Shown here piece after piece: positions 36,327-46,031 of a stretch of DNA of 64,000 bases. Both the position numbers and the translations under genes were made by a program. How positions within the stretch are numbered: the first letter of the stretch is position 1; the number at the start of each line of letters is the position of its first letter. This DNA comes from JAICYJ01 sp963766445 (GTDB lineage Bacteria > Actinomycetota > Thermoleophilia > Gaiellales > JAICJC01), in contig CAVXZW010000015.1 in NCBI GenBank assembly GCA_963766445.1, positions 62,001 to 126,000 of the forward strand, read 5' to 3'. The notes below the pieces were generated by a model. That model saw only the letters and a program-made list of their open reading frames with translations, did not search any database and was not told the DNA's origin.

Positions 36327-36354
36327 CCTTCGCGTATCTCAGAGATAGCGAAGG
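36327..36354. promoter_or_regulatory. Near-perfect 28-bp inverted repeat
   Basis: CCTTCGC-G-TATCTC and GAGATAGCGAAGG pair over 13 bp with one bulged G and a 1-nt centre. It lies between CapA's end and the micro-peptide start. It may be an operator or the stem of a leader or terminator structure; a terminator for CapA is less likely because CapA ends 59 bp away without a U-tract. Confidence 0.55.
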
Positions 36355-36373
36355 GTTGGGGAGGGCGATTCCC

Positions 36374-36388
36374 CCGTTCGGGTGATCA
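36374..36388. promoter_or_regulatory. Conserved 15-nt motif, copy 2 (CCGTTCGGGTGATCA)
   Basis: This is identical to 24094-24108. On the minus strand it reads TGATCACCCGAACGG and lies 172 nt before the micro-peptide start, just 20 bp upstream of the 28-bp inverted repeat. The 36203-36412 stretch otherwise contains two ATCGCGGTG words and no gene. Confidence 0.4.
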
Positions 36389-36412
36389 TCACGACCTCGA
36401 AAGGGGGCGCAG

Positions 36413-37612
36413 CTAGGGCGAGATCACGCCGTCGGCGCCGAGATGCGCTCCGCGGGCTCCCAGGTCCTCACGTGACAGCTGCTCGACCAGCGCCACGCCC
36501 TGGCCGGTCGGATCGAGCTCCGGCTGGCCGGCGCCGGCCAGCACCGTGGAGACCAGCCGGCCGGACAGGAACCGCCCGTCGGCGGCCAGCTTCACGTGCA
36601 GGATGCCGGATACCCCCAGGGCGCCCTCGGTCGTGAAGTTGTGGTAGCCGGCGAAGTTGCCGAGGCTGTAGGCGATCAGGCGACGGTGGTAGACCTGCAT
36701 CGCGCGCAGCACGTGGGGGCTGTAGCCGATGATCAGGTCGGCGCCGGCATCGATCGCCATATGCGCGAACGCCTCCGGGTTTCCGCGGTTCTCGCCCTCG
36801 TAGATCTCATCCTGGCCGGTCAGGTGCTCGGCGGCCACGCCCTCGGCGCCCGCGTGCATCGCCACCACCACCATGTCGGCGTTGCGATCGGCGGTATGGA
36901 TCAGGCGCCGGGCGGCCGGGTAGTCGTTGAGCGGGCCGGTGTTGGGGTAGCTGGCGACGCCGATGAAGGCCACGGTTAGCCCGTGCACGTGCAGGTAGGT
37001 GATCTCACGCGTGCGGCCGGTGTGGGCGAGGCCGTCGCGGTCGAGCGCGGCTACGGTGTCGTCCAGGCCCGCCTGCCAGAAGTCGAAGGCGTGGTTGTTG
37101 GCGTTGCTCACGATCGTGAACCCGGCGTGCTCGAAGTAGCGCGCCCACGACGGCGGCACCCGAAACTCGTAGCAGGCGGTCGAGTTCGCGCCGCACTTGC
37201 CCGACGTCAGGTTGGTGAGCGTGCCCTCCATGTTGGCGAAGCGGATGTCGCCGGTTATCTGCGAGCGCACGCCGTCGAAGTAGCTGTCCGGATTGGGCGC
37301 GAGCGTGCCGGCGTAGCCCAGCATCGTGTCGCCCACCGCCGACAGCGTGATGGTGCCGGTCGGCTTGGGGTCGGTGGCCGGCGGCGAGGACGCGGCCGGG
37401 CCGGTCGATCGGGACGTGCCGCCGCGCGTCGCGCCGTGGGACGAGCCGGCCTCCGCCGGCGAGCCACTGGGCCAGAGCTGGGCGAGTCCGTAGCCGGCAA
37501 CCACCAGGAGCAGCAGCAGAACCGCGCTCGCGACCGCGCGGCGGCGGCGCACCCGGGCGCGCCGGCGGCTGTGCATCGCGCGCCGTTGCAGATGAGGATC
37601 CTGGTCGTCCAC
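36413..37612 (-). CDS. CapA-family (PGA_cap) metallophosphatase-like protein
   Basis: The 399-residue protein has an Arg-rich N-terminus, one membrane anchor (AVASAVLLLLLVVAGYGLA), a Ser/Pro linker and the CapA domain: LSAVGDTMLG, FANMEGTLTNL, TIVSNANNHAFDF, VVVAMHAGAEG and GADLIIGYSPHVLRAM. It faces outward. The family includes poly-gamma-glutamate synthesis proteins but many members work on other envelope polymers. One usual His (GHSPHV) is Tyr here. GTG 37612 is the start and is divergent from the M20 gene by 21 bp. Confidence 0.85.
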   Translation of the reverse strand: MDDQDPHLQRRAMHSRRRARVRRRRAVASAVLLLLLVVAGYGLAQLWPSGSPAEAGSSHGATRGGTSRSTGPAASSPPATDPKPTGTITLSAVGDTMLGYAGTLAPNPDSYFDGVRSQITGDIRFANMEGTLTNLTSGKCGANSTACYEFRVPPSWARYFEHAGFTIVSNANNHAFDFWQAGLDDTVAALDRDGLAHTGRTREITYLHVHGLTVAFIGVASYPNTGPLNDYPAARRLIHTADRNADMVVVAMHAGAEGVAAEHLTGQDEIYEGENRGNPEAFAHMAIDAGADLIIGYSPHVLRAMQVYHRRLIAYSLGNFAGYHNFTTEGALGVSGILHVKLAADGRFLSGRLVSTVLAGAGQPELDPTGQGVALVEQLSREDLGARGAHLGADGVISP

Positions 37613-37633
37613 GCGCCGGTATCATCGCGCAGC

Positions 37634-38939
37634 GTGACGTCGGAGCAGCGGGTGATGGAGGCGATCGAGGCGGGGCGCGACCGGCTGGTCGAGCTCACGT
37701 CGACGTTGATCAACTTCGACACCACCGCCCGCGACGGCGACGGGTCGGCACGTGACGAGGCGGCGCTGCAGGAGCACCTGGGCCTCCTGCTGGCCGCCGC
37801 CGGCGCCGAGGTCGAGGTCTGGGAGCCGCGTCCCAATGAGGTGTCGGGCACGCGCCAGATCCCGGGCCCGCTCAGCTTCGAAGGACGGCCCCAGATGGCC
37901 GCCCGCTTCGCCGGCTCGGGCGGCGGCCGCAGCCTGCTCTTCAACGGTCACATCGACGTCGTGCCGTCAGAGCCGCGCGACCGCTGGACGAGCGACCCCA
38001 ACGCCGCGGAGGTGCGCGACGGGAACCTCTACGGCCGCGGCGCCTGCGACATGAAGGGCGGTGTCGCCGCGATGACGCTCGCGGCGATCGCGCTGGCGGA
38101 GGCGCGGCGTTCGCCTGCGCGGCGACCTGATCGTGAACACGGTCACCGACGAGGAGACGTCGGGGGCCGGCGGTCTGGCCGCGGTCAGCCACGGCGTCAA
38201 GGCCGACGCCGGCATCGTCACGGAGCCGACGGCGTTCGACGTGTGGGTGGGCTGCCGCGGATCGCTGTCGCCCACGATCACGGTCGAGGGCCGCCCCGGG
38301 CACGCCGAGATGGCCCAGCCGCACTGGCGCGACGGCGGCGCCGTGAACGCGATCGAGAAGATGTCGGTCGTGATGGAGGCGATCCGCGAGCTGCGTGAAG
38401 AGTGGCGCGGGCGCCCGGACAAGCGCCACGACCACCTGTCGCCGGGCGACATCGTCCCGGCAATCATCAGCGGCGGCGAGTGGGTGGTCACCTATCCGTC
38501 CAGCTGCACCCTTCAGAGCGAGCTGATGTACCTGCCCTCGAACGCCGACCCGGACGGCTGGGGCAGCCTGGTCGAACGCGAGGTGACCGAGTGGATCCAG
38601 CGACGCTGCGCCGCCGACGCCTGGCTGGCCGAGCACCCGCCGCTGATCGAGTGGAGCCTCGACATCCCGCCCTATGAGGTCGACCCGGCGCACCCGCTGG
38701 TGACCGCCATGCTCGACGCGAGCGCCGCCGTGGGCGAGCCCTCGCGCATCGCCGGACTCGACTCCTGGTACGACGCCGCCAGCTTCACGCGGTTCGGCGG
38801 CACGCCCTGCATCGGATGGGGCCCGCGCGACATCGCCTGGGCGCACACGATCGACGAGTACGTCCCCATCGACGATCTGGTGCGCTGCGCACAGGGGCTG
38901 GCAATCGCTGCGATCCGCTACTGTGAGGCCGATGGTTGA
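37634..38939 (+). CDS. M20-family ArgE/DapE-type deacylase (frame break near 38107)
   Basis: Metal and catalytic motifs are all present: LLFNGHIDVVPSEP (His, Asp), YGRGACDMKGGVAAM (Asp), and, after a one-base break near 38107, TVTDEETSGAGG (Glu pair), VTEPTAFDVWVGCRG, and the late WAHTIDEYVPIDDL (His). The product is about 434 residues with a dimerisation domain (TITVEGRPGHAEMAQPHW). It removes acyl groups from amino acids or cleaves peptides. TATCAT (37620-37625) lies 8 nt before GTG 37634, suggesting a leaderless start. Confidence 0.87.
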
Positions 38940-38957
38940 TCCGATGAGTCGTGCGGC

Positions 38958-39419
38958 GTGAGGCCGGTGACGGAACTCCCCGTGAGAATGGCGACGACCG
39001 CCGACTCGGCGCTCGTGACGGCCCTGTTGAAGGCGTTCTTCAGTCATGAGGGTCGCGTGGTCGCCCACCTCGAGCAGAACGTGCAAGCGATCCTGGCCGA
39101 CCCCGGGCGCGGCTTCTTCACGCTGGGCGGCGACAAGGGCGTCGCCACCACCACCATCCGCATCTCGGCCGGCGGTGGCGCCAGCGCCGAGATCGAGGAG
39201 ATCTGGGTGCAGCCCTCAGCCCGCGGCCAGGGCATGGGCGGGCGCCTGCTGCGCACGGCCGTCGCCGAGTGCCGGCGCCGCGGCATCGAGTCGATCGAGC
39301 TGCGCGTGACGCCCGACGACCAGGAGCTGGGCATCCCCGACTTCTACACCAAGCAGGGCTTCAGCCACGGTGGCCGGCTGATCTACGAGTTCGCCGGGGC
39401 AGACTCGGAAGTCCACTAG
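38958..39419 (+). CDS. GNAT-family N-acetyltransferase
   Basis: The 153-residue protein has the GNAT core: VRMATTADSALVTALLKAFF at the start, the acetyl-CoA loop in IWVQPSARGQGMGGRLLRTA, RRRGIESIELRVTPDDQ and the end FYTKQGFSHGGRLIYEF. It is complete and lies 18 bp after the M20 gene, so they are probably cotranscribed. The substrate is unknown. GTG 38958 is chosen because the first strand would be cut by the later ATG. Confidence 0.82.
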   Translation: MRPVTELPVRMATTADSALVTALLKAFFSHEGRVVAHLEQNVQAILADPGRGFFTLGGDKGVATTTIRISAGGGASAEIEEIWVQPSARGQGMGGRLLRTAVAECRRRGIESIELRVTPDDQELGIPDFYTKQGFSHGGRLIYEFAGADSEVH

Positions 39420-39431
39420 CACAGCCGCCCC

Positions 39432-40501
39432 TCAGACGGCGGTGTCGCTGGCCAGCTCCAGCATCCTCATGGCCTCGTCCAGCTGCCCGCGCCGGCGCAG
39501 GAACTTGCCGTAGCGGCGATACGCCTTGGCCAGCTCCGTCGGCCAGCCGGTCTGACGCTCGAGCGAGTCGATCGCCAGCCGGTACTCCGGATCCGCCGCG
39601 TCGGCGTCGCCCCGGTCGTCGTGGACACGCGCGATCACGAGGTGCGCGAGCCCGCTCTGCCCCGGGCCGGATGGATCGTCGGCCAGCAGCTCCACCGCAG
39701 CGCTCGCGCGCGAGAGTGCCGTTTCGTGGTCACCCTGCTGCAGCGAGAACCGCGCCTCCTCGACCAGCAGGAAGCCGGCGTCGACGGAGCCCAGCGGATC
39801 CGGCGCCCTCCGACGTGCCTCCGCCAGATACCGGCCGGCAAGCTCGGTGTCGTTTGCGTCGAGCCGGACGTGGGCGCACTGCAGGTAGGCAAAGAACACG
39901 TGGTCGCTGTCCAAGGCAATAGCGGTTTCGAGGTTCTTCTCGGAGTACTCGATGGCCTGTTCGGAGCGGCCGATATTCATGTTCAGGCGCGTCAGCGCGT
40001 AGTAGAGCCGCTGCCGCACGCGCAGATCCAGATCCTCGCCGCCGGTTCGCAGCACCCCGGCCAGCACCGAGTTGGCGCGGCCGTACTGCCCGGCGTCGGC
40101 GTATGCGTAGCTGAGCGTGATCGAGTAGTGCGCGATCACGGCCGAATCGGCGTCGGGTGTCGGACGACACGCGGCCCGAGGCACTCCTCGATCAGGGCCA
40201 CAGCCCCGCCGGCATCGCCCGAGAACGACCGCAGCCGTGCGGTGTGGGTGTAGAGCGACTCACGCTCGACCGGATCGGGCCGGCCGCCGCGCTCGATCGC
40301 CTGCTCGTACAGCTGCAACGCCTGCGCCTCCTGTCCTCGCTCCGAGGCAACCGCGCCAAGGCCCTCGAGCGCCCGGCCCGCGAGCTGCTGGTCACCTGCG
40401 GCTGTAGCCTGGTCGAGCATCTCGGACAGCACGCGGTCCGCCTCGTCGAGGCGGCCAAGTCCGATCAGGAGCGATGCGTCTGTGAGCATGGACTCATGCA
40501 C
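39432..40501 (-). CDS. TPR-repeat protein (frame break near 40150)
   Basis: The product is about 355 residues of tetratricopeptide-like helix pairs, such as LIGLGRLDEADRVLSEMLDQ, ALQLYEQAIERGG, ITLSYAYADAGQYGRANSVL, SLQQGDHETALSRASAAVEL and AKAYRRYGKFLRRRGQLDEA. A one-base break near 40150 divides it. Many actinobacterial relatives have an N-terminal XRE DNA-binding domain; none is seen here because the preceding gene ends at 40535. The start is uncertain (GTG 40501 or ATG 40489). It may be the truncated rear of such a regulator. Confidence 0.72.
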
Positions 40502-40534
40502 GCGCTTCCAGAGTAACCACGACCTCGGAGGGCT

Positions 40535-41311
40535 TCAAGCGGCGAACGGCAGCGGCCGCACCCGGGCGGCCGATCCGGCGACGGTCACCTCGTCGCCGTC
40601 GGACACGTCGCGGCGCAGCACCGCCAGCGAGATCGGGCCGAAACGCGGTGACAGCACGGCCGAGCCGACCCGTCCCACGTCACGATCACCGTGCAGCACC
40701 GCCGCTCCCGGCTCGGGCAGCGCCCCGGTCAGCTCGAGGCCGCGCAGCCCGCGGTTCGCATGGCCTCGGTACTGGAGCCGGGCGACAGGCTCCTGCCCCG
40801 GGTAGCAGCCCTTCGTGAAGCTGACGGCGAGCGGCACCAGCCCGGCCTCGGCCGGCATCGAGTCCTCGCCGAACTCGCGGCCGAAGGCGGGCAGGCCGGC
40901 CTCGACCCGCGCCACCTCCCAGGCATCGGCGGGCTCGACGCCGTCCGGCGCGGACGCCAGCAGCCGGTGGGGGCCGGCCGGCGTCTCCAGGCTGGCCAGC
41001 GCATCGGCGGCCTCACCCCAGACCACGGCGTGCGTCGAGGGAGCCAGCTCCACCTTGCGGCGAAACCGGGCGCGAAGAATCGACTCCAGCACCAGCTGCG
41101 CACGATCGGGCGGGCAGGCGAGCACGTAGCCGTGGCCGGTGTTGAACAGCTCCACGTCGGAGATCACACGCGCCTTCGGCGTCAGCAGCAGCGCGTAGAC
41201 CGCGCCGCCGGGCTGGGCGCCGTCGACATCGTTGGAGAGCAGGCTCTGCAGCAGCACGCCGGCGTCCGGGCCGGTGGCCTCGATGCAGCTGCGGTCGAGC
41301 AATGCGGTCAC
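40535..41311 (-). CDS. ygfZ: YgfZ/GcvT-like folate-binding protein (iron-sulfur cluster maintenance)
   Basis: The 258-residue protein has the YgfZ signature KGCYPGQEPVAR with its conserved Cys, and GcvT-fold segments (LLLTPKARVISDVELFNTG, ARVEAGLPAFGREFGEDSMP, RGLRGLELTGALPEPGA). YgfZ proteins help make or repair [4Fe-4S] clusters in a tetrahydrofolate-dependent way, for example those of the lipoyl synthase type found later in this window. TACGCT (complement of 41319-41324) lies 7 nt before GTG 41311, indicating a leaderless message. It is divergent from the sulfite-oxidase-like gene. Confidence 0.88.
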   Translation of the reverse strand: MTALLDRSCIEATGPDAGVLLQSLLSNDVDGAQPGGAVYALLLTPKARVISDVELFNTGHGYVLACPPDRAQLVLESILRARFRRKVELAPSTHAVVWGEAADALASLETPAGPHRLLASAPDGVEPADAWEVARVEAGLPAFGREFGEDSMPAEAGLVPLAVSFTKGCYPGQEPVARLQYRGHANRGLRGLELTGALPEPGAAVLHGDRDVGRVGSAVLSPRFGPISLAVLRRDVSDGDEVTVAGSAARVRPLPFAA

Positions 41312-41407
41312 GCCAGGAAGCGTAGACGGAACGCATGCGGCGATCGGGTGAAACGATTCGCCTCTACCATGCCAATGAATCCCTTTCGTCTCGAACCCGG
41401 AGGTCGT

Positions 41408-42019
41408 GTGGCGCTGTTTCGTTCCAGCGAGGATCGCAAGGCCAGACAGGCCGGCGTCGACGAGTCGCGCATCCCTCCCGGCCAGTACTACACCGACAAG
41501 TGGCCGGTGCTGCAGGCGGGCAGCGTCCCGCGCGTCGACCTGGCGACATGGGACTTCCGCGCCTTCGGCCTGGTCAAGGAACCGATGCGCCTGTCGTTCG
41601 ACGGCGTGGTGGCACTCGGAGCCCGGGAGCAGGTCAGCGACATCCACTGCGTCACCCGCTGGACGAAGCTGGACATGCCCTGGAAGGGGGTGCCCATGAA
41701 GGCGTTGCTCGACCGCGTCCAGCCGCTGGACAGCGTCCGCTTCGTGATCGCCCACGCGGAGCAGGGCTACACGGCCAACCTGCCGATCGAGGTGATCCGG
41801 GACGAGGACGTGATGCTGGCCTACGAGGCGGAGGGCCGCCCGCTCACCCCCGAGCACGGCTTTCCGCTGCGGCTGCTGGTACCCAGCCGCTACTTCTGGA
41901 AGAGCGCCAAGTGGCTGCGCGGCCTCGAGTTCTCGGACACGGACAAGCCCGGGTTCTGGGAGGGGTACGGCTACCACAACGAGGCCGAACCCTGGCGCGA
42001 GGAGCGATACGGCTTCTAG
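41408..42019 (+). CDS. Sulfite-oxidase-like molybdopterin-dependent oxidoreductase
   Basis: From GTG 41408 the protein has 203 residues. GGAGG at 41400-41404 stands at the right distance, and the N-terminus VALFRSSEDRKARQAGVDE matches family starts better than the ATG at 41369. The molybdenum-ligand Cys is in DIHCVTRWTKLDMPWKGVP. Later motifs are FVIAHAEQGYTANLPIEV, GFPLRLLVPSRYFWKSAKW and GFWEGYGYHNEAEPW. It lacks a signal peptide and the dimerisation domain, as is typical of the short cytosolic form. The natural substrate of this form is not established. Confidence 0.88.
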   Translation: MALFRSSEDRKARQAGVDESRIPPGQYYTDKWPVLQAGSVPRVDLATWDFRAFGLVKEPMRLSFDGVVALGAREQVSDIHCVTRWTKLDMPWKGVPMKALLDRVQPLDSVRFVIAHAEQGYTANLPIEVIRDEDVMLAYEAEGRPLTPEHGFPLRLLVPSRYFWKSAKWLRGLEFSDTDKPGFWEGYGYHNEAEPWREERYGF

Positions 42020-42020
42020 C

Positions 42021-43098
42021 GTGATCGAGGCGTTCTGCGACAGGCTGCAGCAGCTGGTCGACATCGACACGCCCTCCGGCGGAGTCGAGCAGGAGCGGGT
42101 GGCCGAGCTGCTGGCCGGCTGGCTGGCTCCGCTGGGCTGCCGCACGGCGTGGGTGGACGAGCCGGACGGACCGGCTCGCAGCATGGTGATCGCTCTTCCC
42201 GGATCAGGGCGAGGCGTGGTCGCGCTGCTCGGGCACACGGACACCGTGTTCCCGGCCGGCACCATGGCTGCGCGGCCGTTCCGGCGCGAGGGCATGCGCT
42301 GCCTCGGCCCCGGCGTGGCCGACATGAAGGGCGGCCTGGTGCTGGCGGCGATGGCGATGGAGACCTGCGCCGCACGCGGGCGGCCGTTCCAGGAGCTGCG
42401 GCTGCTGGTCTGCGCCGACGAGGAGGTGCGCCTACGCGCGCCGGCAGTCTCGGCGCACGCGGCCGGCGCACGCGCCGCGCTGGTGTTCGAGTGCGCGCGC
42501 GAGAACGGCGACGTCGTGTCAGCCCGCAAGGGCGCCGTGTGGCGCACCATGGAGCTGACCGGACGGTCCGCTCATGCCGGTGCGGACACCGCCCGCGGCC
42601 GCAGCGCCGTCTCGGCTCTGGCCCACGAGATCCTCCGCATCGAGGGCCTGACCGAGGGTCGGCCGGACATGACCTCGGTGGTGACGACGGTGGCGGGCGG
42701 CACGGCCGCGAACACGTTGCCGGGAGATGCCCGCGCGACGCTCGACATCCGCTCCAGCGCGCCGGGTGACCTCGACCACGCGCTGGTGCAGCTGGGAGGC
42801 GGGCGGCCCGTACGACGGCGTCACGATCGAGATCATCGACCGCGGCACCTGGCCGCCGATGCCGCGCGACGAGCGGCTGACGCGGGCCGCGCTGGAGCAT
42901 GCGCGCGAGCTGGGCCTGACGGTCGGCGAGCAGCTCTCGGGCGGCGTGTCCGACGGCTGCTGGACGGGGGCGGACGGCGTCCCCACGCTGGACGGGCTGG
43001 GGCCGGTCGGCGCGCTCGACCACACCGAGGCGGAGTGGATCGAGCTGGAGACGGTCGAGCGGCGCGTGGAGCTGGCCGCGCGGTTGATCGAGCTGTGA
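42021..43098 (+). CDS. M20-family peptidase of carboxypeptidase G2 type (frame break near 42800)
   Basis: The frame from GTG 42021 has LLGHTDTVFPAGT (His, Asp), GPGVADMKGGLVLA (Asp), VCADEEVRL (Glu pair), a dimerisation domain (MELTGRSAHAGADTARGRSA) and TAANTLPGDARATLDIRS. Then a one-base break near 42800 leads to YDGVTIEIIDRGTWPPMP and the last His in GALDHTEAEWIELE. The product is about 358 residues. Members cleave C-terminal Glu from folates or peptides. It begins 1 base after the stop of the sulfite-oxidase-like gene, so the two are cotranscribed. Confidence 0.83.
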
Positions 43099-43099
43099 C

Positions 43100-45112
43100 T
43101 CAGGTGCGGCAGTCGTATCCGGCGTAGTTCTTCGGGTTCGGCGGCGAGCCGTGGGCGGGGTCAACCACCTGGTACACGTCCATGGTGTCGTCGCTGTGGA
43201 CGAGCCGCAGGAACGGCACGCCGTGGAAGCTGGCGGGGTCCACGCCCTGCTCGAGCGTGCTGACCATGCTGCCGACGCGGACGTTCTTCAGCACCAGCAC
43301 GTAGTCGATCATCTGCTTCTGGAGGAACTCCCGGTGCGCTGACGGGTCCTGGAAGAAGCTGTGCGCGCCCAGCACCAGGTCGAGCACCGTGTGCAGCTCC
43401 GACGGCCGCAGGTACGGGCCCATCCCCTCCGCCACGCTGACGCGCCCGGTCTCCGCCGCGAACGTGCCCAGCGTCAACCGGTCGACCAGCAGGCGAGAGC
43501 TGCAGGGCAGGTTGGCGTCGACCCAGCTGGTGACGTGCTCGGCACGCTGACCGTTCTGTTGCCAGCCGTGCCGTGCCGGGTGCGCCGGCGTACGCGGCGG
43601 TGGCCGCGGTGGCCAGCACCGCCACCGCGCAGACGATGGCCGGGAGGCCGGCACGCAGGCGCGACAGCAGCCCCACCGCCTGCTCCAGGCAGCCGAGCAC
43701 CAGCAGCAGCGCGAGCAGGAATAGGTAGTCGTACAGCCGGTGCGGGCCGAACGTGCCGGGGATGTAGGTGGCGTAGCGGTAGGAGAACAGCAGCGCGATC
43801 CCCAGCAACACGGCCGCCAGCAGCACCACGAACACGCCCAGCGGGCGCAGCTCGTCGCGGAAGCGGAACAGCATCACCAGCGCGATCGCGATCGCAAGCA
43901 GCGGCACGGCCCACAGCGCCAGGTCTGAGGCGGGGCGGGTGATCGCGCTTGCCACCAGGCCGCGGGTGAGGCTGGAGGGCGCGATGTACCAGTGGCCGTC
44001 GACGGTCGCGCCGATCGACGACGTGGCCGGTGAACAGCGACGCGGTGGGATCGACGTTGGGTGCGAACGAGCTGTAGCGGTTGGAGCCGCCGGCACCCTG
44101 GAACCCGACGTCACCGCCCGACAGGCCCAGGCTGGCGCCCCAGATCAGGACGGTCACGCCCACGACGGCAAGGCCGCGCAGCACCACGGCACGGCGCTCA
44201 CAGACCACGAGCAGCAGCGCGGCCGCGTAGCAGCCGAGACCCAGCATCAGCACGAACGCGGGGATGCCGTGGCTGCCGGCAGCGACCGCGAACAGCACGC
44301 CCGAGGCCACCGGCTCAGCCCAGCCGCTGCGCCGCCGCAACGCGCGCACGCCCAGCATCAGCGCGCACACCGCCGCCATGCGGCCGGTGTTCTCGGCGGT
44401 GTACACGTCCAGGTCGCGGTGCAGCTCGTTGTCGACCAGCACCAGCGCCAGCAGCGGCAGCAGCGCCGCGGTGTAGCGCAGACCCAGCTCCCGGCCCAGC
44501 GCCCACAGGCCACAGGCGAGGCCGACGGCGACCAGCCACAGCAGAGCGCCCATGGCCGGCAGCGGCGACGCGCCGATCAGGTAGCTCATCCCGGCCTGGT
44601 AGCTGTTCAGGATCACCTTGCTGACGGTGGGCGTGTAGGTCGCACCCCACTGCAGCGTCTGGTGGGGAACGCGGCCGGCGTCGGCGATCTCGATCCCGTC
44701 CTGCCAGTAGCGCCACGGCCCGAACATGCTGAAGTTGAGCAGCGGCGAGAAGCGCAGGCGCATCAGCGCGAACAGCAGCATCGCGGCCAGGCCGGAGCCC
44801 GTCAGCCAGGGCTCGGCGACCGAACTCGTCGCGCAGCGCCGCAGCGTGGGCGCGCAGGCCGTCGCGGCGGATGGCGTAGCCCCAGAGCACCGCCGTCACG
44901 GCCGCGAGCAGCCCCACGTAGGTGACGGCGTTCAGCACGTGCAGGATCTCGAGCACGACGCCCGTCAGCGCCGCGGCGGCGTACCCGAGGCCGAAACAGA
45001 GCGCCAGGCGGGTCGCGATTCCGGCCTGTCCGGGGCGATGCAGAGCCATGCTGGCTCCCGCGCCCGGAACCACCATGACCAGCAGGGCGATGATGATGGC
45101 GCCGGCGTTCAA
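43100..45112 (-). CDS. Large polytopic membrane protein, glycosyltransferase-like (three frame breaks)
   Basis: Joined over breaks near 44815, 44025 and 43570, this gives about 670 residues with roughly twelve membrane spans (from AGAIIIALLVMVVPGAGASM to AIVCAVAVLATAATAAYAG). A soluble C-terminal domain follows (VDANLPCSSRLLVDRLTLGT, VAEGMGPYLRPSELHTVLD, KQMIDYVLVLKNVRVG). The layout is that of actinobacterial GT-C-like envelope proteins whose end domain handles a sugar or lipid-linked substrate. I cannot name a precise family. The start is TTG 45112, behind TACACT. It is divergent from the DUF1028 gene. Confidence 0.62.
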
Positions 45113-45152
45113 ACGGCCAGAAGTGTACTTGGGCGCTCGCTATGCTGGCCGC

Positions 45153-46031
45153 ATGACGTACTCGATCGTCGCACGCGACCGCGACGGGCGGATGGGCGTT
45201 GCGGTCCAGACCTGCGTGATGGGAGTGGGCGCGATCTGCCCCTGGGGACGCGCGGGCGTCGGCGTGGTCGCGACCCAGGCCTTCAGCCTGGCGGGATACG
45301 GCCCGCGGCTGCTCGACCGGCTGGCGGCAGGCGAGTCGCCGGCCGCCGCGCTCGGTGCGCTGGCGGCCGCCGACGAGAGGCGCGATCAACGGCAGGTGGC
45401 GGTGCTGGCCGCCGACGGCGCCACCGCAGCGTTCACGGGGTCCGACACGATCCCGTTCGCCGGGCGACGTCCAGGGCGACGGTTTCAGCTGCCAGGCCAA
45501 CATGATGGCCGCCCCCGGCGTGCCGGAGGCGATGCGAGACGCCTTCGTGGCCTCGGACGGCGCCACTGCAGCGGCGCCTGCTGGCGGCCATGCGCGCTGC
45601 CGAGGCTGCCGGCGGGGACTTCCGCGGCCGCCAGTCGGCGGCGCTGCTCGTGGTCGAGGCGGACGTCCGGGACGAGTCCTGGGAGGGCGTGGCGGTCGAC
45701 GTCCGCGTCGACGATGACCCGGAGCCGCTCGACCGGCTGGAGGGCCTGCTGGACGTGTCCGAGGCGTATGAGGCGATGCGGGCCGGCACCGCTGCCGCCA
45801 AGAGCGGCGACCTCGGTGAGGCCGGCCGGCTGGCGCAGCGGGCAGCCGCGCTGGCGCCGCACGACCAGAACGTGGTGGGCTGGGTGGCGGTGCTGCGAGC
45901 GCACGCCGGCGACCTGCGAGCCGCTGCGCGAGCTGATCGGACGCCGGCCCGGCACCCGGCAGCTGCTGGACTGGCTGCGCGCGCACGACGAGGTGCAGCT
46001 CTCCGACGAGGTGATGGAGCAGCTGCGCTGA
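45153..46031 (+). CDS. DUF1028 family putative Ntn-hydrolase-like protein (three frame breaks)
   Basis: The start TYSIVARDRDGRMGVAVQTC leads through ICPWGRAGVGVVATQAFSLA. Breaks near 45463, 45565 and 45917 join FAGDVQGDGFSCQANMMAAP, AAGGDFRGRQSAALLVVEA and the end RRPGTRQLLDWLRAHDEVQL. These are the conserved blocks of DUF1028, which resembles N-terminal-nucleophile hydrolases and often sits beside amidase or threonine catabolism genes. Length is about 290 residues, longer than the core because of a helical tail (SGDLGEAGRLAQRAAALAPH). TATGCT lies 6 nt before the ATG, indicating a leaderless message. Confidence 0.8.
   Translation: MTYSIVARDRDGRMGVAVQTCVMGVGAICPWGRAGVGVVATQAFSLAGYGPRLLDRLAAGESPAAALGALAAADERRDQRQVAVLAADGATAAFTGSDTIPFAGRRPGRRFQLPGQHDGRPRRAGGDARRLRGLGRRHCSGACWRPCALPRLPAGTSAAASRRRCSWSRRTSGTSPGRAWRSTSASTMTRSRSTGWRACWTCPRRMRRCGPAPLPPRAATSVRPAGWRSGQPRWRRTTRTWWAGWRCCERTPATCEPLRELIGRRPGTRQLLDWLRAHDEVQLSDEVMEQLR

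Noticed and set aside
36327..36354. Inverted repeat as CapA terminator
   Set aside because: It lies on the downstream side but without a U-tract and next to the shared 15-nt motif, so an operator or leader role is more likely.
36203..36412. Cyclic-di-GMP (GEMM-type) riboswitch in the micro-peptide leader
   Set aside because: A GGGCAACG word invites the idea, but I cannot draw the conserved three-way junction and tetraloop-receptor. A covariance search would decide.
41369..41407. ATG 41369 as start of the sulfite-oxidase-like gene
   Set aside because: GTG 41408 has GGAGG at proper spacing and a protein start that matches the family, while the extra 13 residues do not.
41340..41410. tRNA-like T-loop (GGGTTCGAGAC on minus)
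   Set aside because: No acceptor stem, anticodon arm or CCA context could be folded around it.
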